Source of the DNA: Paenibacillus massiliensis subsp. panacisoli DSM 21345
GTDB lineage: Bacteria > Bacillota > Bacilli > Paenibacillales > Paenibacillaceae
DNA length: 64,000 bases
Reading direction: 5' to 3'
NCBI RefSeq assembly: GCF_000426545.1
Contig: NZ_AUFO01000010.1
Span: 186,001-250,000, forward strand
A model generated the notes under the pieces. The model worked only from the letters and a program-made list of their open reading frames with translations, had not been told where the DNA came from and searched no databases. Positions 62,400 to 64,000 of the stretch are shown here, piece by piece. The position numbers and the translations under genes were made by a program. Numbering within the stretch: the stretch's first letter is position 1; every line of letters begins with the position of its first letter.

Positions 62400-62846
62400 T
62401 TATTCGGCGGGTGCTTCAGGCAGAATGGCGCGGTGCGGAACAGGGGAGGTTAACACGATGGAGGTGTTGACATAGCTGTAGTTCATAAGACGGTCCACCA
62501 GTTGACGTAGCTCGTCCATTCCATGCACGGCTGCCTTGATGATATAACCGATATGACCTGTAACCCTGTGGCACTCGATCACATCCTTTTCCGTGGCGAT
62601 CATGCTCTCCCATTCTACTGGAGACACCTTCAGGTCACTGATCTGAATGATGAGCAATATTCCTCGTCCAACAGCAGCAGGGGATACCTTCGCCGTGAAG
62701 CCTTCAATGACGCCTCTTTCCTGTAGCCGATGCAGCCGCTCTGTCACACTTGGCCGACTTAGTGCCATTTGCTTGGATAGCTCACTGACGGTCATGCGTC
62801 CATCCTCCTGAAGTAATCTCAAAAGCTGCATATCGATGTGATCCAT
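62400..62846 (-). CDS. Lrp/AsnC-family transcriptional regulator
   Basis: A 148-residue protein with an N-terminal helix-turn-helix (MDHIDMQLLRLLQEDGRMTV, ALSRPSVTERLHRLQERGVI) and a C-terminal RAM ligand-binding domain (VIECHRVTGHIGYIIKA). AAGGAGC precedes ATG 62846. It is upstream of and co-directional with the type III PKS operon and divergent from the YitT-like gene, so it may regulate either in response to an amino acid. Confidence 0.9.
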   Translation of the reverse strand: MDHIDMQLLRLLQEDGRMTVSELSKQMALSRPSVTERLHRLQERGVIEGFTAKVSPAAVGRGILLIIQISDLKVSPVEWESMIATEKDVIECHRVTGHIGYIIKAAVHGMDELRQLVDRLMNYSYVNTSIVLTSPVPHRAILPEAPAE

Positions 62847-63065
62847 GTGTTAGCTCCTTCAATATGAAATTATGTAGAGTGAAAAACGTACATTTTACCA
62901 GGTGAAACTCGCGAAATTCATGCTATTTAGCATGTGTTTTGCTTATTTCGTATTATATCATGTAAATATGTAAATTGAACGGCGTGGCCACGGCAACGGC
63001 CAACTGATGGCATACAGCAGTCCAATGGGGACTGTTGTGTTCATATGAGGAGTGAAGGATGGAAG

Positions 63066-63704
63066 ATGAAGCTGGATGTGAAAAAATATTTGTACTTGGT
63101 ATTAGGCTGTGTGCTGGTGAGTGCGGGACTGGTTCTGTTAAGACATTCCCATGTTATGACAGGGGGAACAGCGGGGCTGTCGCTGACGATTAGCTATATC
63201 CTGAATGCACCGTTTTCCTGGGTGTTCTTCTTGATCAATCTCCCGTTCTACGGGTTCGCTATCGTTAGAATGGGCTGGAACTTTACCTTGCATACGGTGC
63301 TTTCGGTCACGCTGGTGACGCTGCTGTCAGGGCTTGACAAATTCCTCCCCGTATTTGAGCTACCTGTATTCGTCGGCACCGTGGCTGGCAGTATACTATG
63401 TGGTCTGGGGCTCTCCGTGCTGTTTATGAATCGGACTTCACTAGGTGGAGTAAGCATTTTTGCTCTCTATATGCAGCAAAAGCGGAACTGGAATCCAGGT
63501 GTGATCAACGGGGTGCTGGATACAACGATTGTGCTCCTCGGTCTCTATTCTGTAGGGCTGCTAGAGGGAATTCTCTCCGTTCTGTCGGTAGTGATCGTGT
63601 CCGCTATTATTAGCTATTTCAAGAAGAATTTCAAGCCGTCCACAGCCCCGAAACATCAGCAGCAAACAGTGCCCTATCGTGGAGGACGCGAAGCGGAGGC
63701 TTGA
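63066..63704 (+). CDS. YitT-like (DUF161) membrane protein
   Basis: A 212-residue protein with five or six transmembrane helices. It shows the YitT N-terminal pattern (VLVSAGLVLLRHSHVMTGGTAGLSL) and FMNRTSLGGVSIFALYMQ, and ends in a basic polar tail. It lacks the C-terminal DUF2179 domain found in the full-length group. I chose ATG 63066, after GAAGGA; ATG 63045 is also in frame. Family members are thought to be transporters of unknown substrate. Confidence 0.8.
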   Translation: MKLDVKKYLYLVLGCVLVSAGLVLLRHSHVMTGGTAGLSLTISYILNAPFSWVFFLINLPFYGFAIVRMGWNFTLHTVLSVTLVTLLSGLDKFLPVFELPVFVGTVAGSILCGLGLSVLFMNRTSLGGVSIFALYMQQKRNWNPGVINGVLDTTIVLLGLYSVGLLEGILSVLSVVIVSAIISYFKKNFKPSTAPKHQQQTVPYRGGREAEA

Positions 63705-64000
63705 GGATCAGGTCAAAGGATTATTAACCGCTTGCCTAGTGATTAAAGATTACTGATTAAATATTACTGATTAAAGGATTGCTTTGGCTTTATTACAATG
63801 AATAGGCATAGAGAATCGGTCAGCCGATCCTTTATGCCTATTCGTCTGTTCGTTATGGCAGGGTTGGTGTCAACAGCAGTGACATTTGCTAGAATAATAT
63901 CAGGCTAATTTTGGGTATGCAGTAGCCACGTTAGCTGTGTTAGCTGCGTATAGCTGTACAGCAGAATCGCATTAGACCGACATATTATCCAGTGTTCCAT
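63705..64000. other. Non-coding 3' end of window with terminator-like hairpin
   Basis: No gene is seen. A hairpin at 63801-63842 (AATAGGCATAGAG...ATCGG / CCGAT...TATGCCTATT) would form after the YitT gene but is not followed by a clear T-tract. Just before it a short direct repeat ATTACTGATTAAA occurs twice. Nothing else was recognised. Confidence 0.5.

Overview
The window looks like chromosomal DNA of a Gram-positive endospore-forming Bacillota, most likely a Paenibacillaceae member. The basis is strong AGGAGG-type ribosome-binding sites, frequent GTG/TTG starts, an S-layer-homology protein, lipoprotein signals and the gene repertoire; the genus is inference. No rRNA, tRNA, CRISPR array or prophage packaging and capsid genes were found.

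Layout. (1) 1-1859: the C-terminal part of a LytTR response regulator, then an OFA/YhjX-like transporter. Between them lies a direct-repeat operator, TGCATTTCAT-N11-GGCATTTCAT, that matches the site I know for E. coli YpdB. (2) 2370-24661: the core of a contractile-injection (type VI-like) locus. It holds a Ser/Thr kinase, a divergent secreted VWA protein, a 722-aa sheath-like protein (TssB-like plus TssC-like regions), an Hcp-like tube protein, a J-domain protein, two FHA proteins, a PP2C phosphatase, a degenerate PP2C-TM-TPR protein, two probable baseplate-type proteins, an Hsp70-like ATPase, several unknown proteins, a DcrB/DUF1795-like protein, a gp27/gp5-type VgrG and a DUF4280 PAAR-like tip. 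No ClpV/AAA+ or TssJLM-type gene is present.

(3) 24682-36009: an effector region. One intact VgrG carries a membrane-active linker and a C-terminal nuclease toxin, followed by WG-repeat and SUFU-like candidate immunity genes. Downstream are three displaced VgrG 3' fragments. Two still carry other toxins in frame (a PoNe-like DNase and a YwqJ-like deaminase) beside matching immunity genes (PoNi-like, YwqK/MORN). The third is a toxin-less stub. This looks like a store of alternative toxin tips that homologous recombination could place on the intact VgrG. An endonuclease V gene sits inside the array. (4) 36040-37755: a complete IS3-family element with long inverted repeats, a 3-bp target duplication and an A6G frameshift site.

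(5) 38365-56496: a surface-glycan and envelope region with three glycosyltransferases, a flippase, two response regulators, a sensor-kinase-like protein, a 1,474-aa GT-C-like membrane protein, a ManC-type enzyme, a secreted protein and an S-layer-anchored protein with an 11-residue proline-rich repeat. (6) 56689-63704: a LysE exporter with an AraC regulator; a minus-strand operon of type III polyketide synthase, methyltransferase, FAD reductase and lipoprotein; an Lrp/AsnC regulator; and a YitT-like membrane protein.

Working model (inference): the kinase, phosphatase and FHA proteins control assembly. The sheath and Hcp-like tube carry a spike of VgrG and DUF4280 protein. The DcrB-like protein may chaperone the hydrophobic linker of the VgrG effector. 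The J-protein/Hsp70 pair may do the sheath-handling work that ClpV does in type VI systems.
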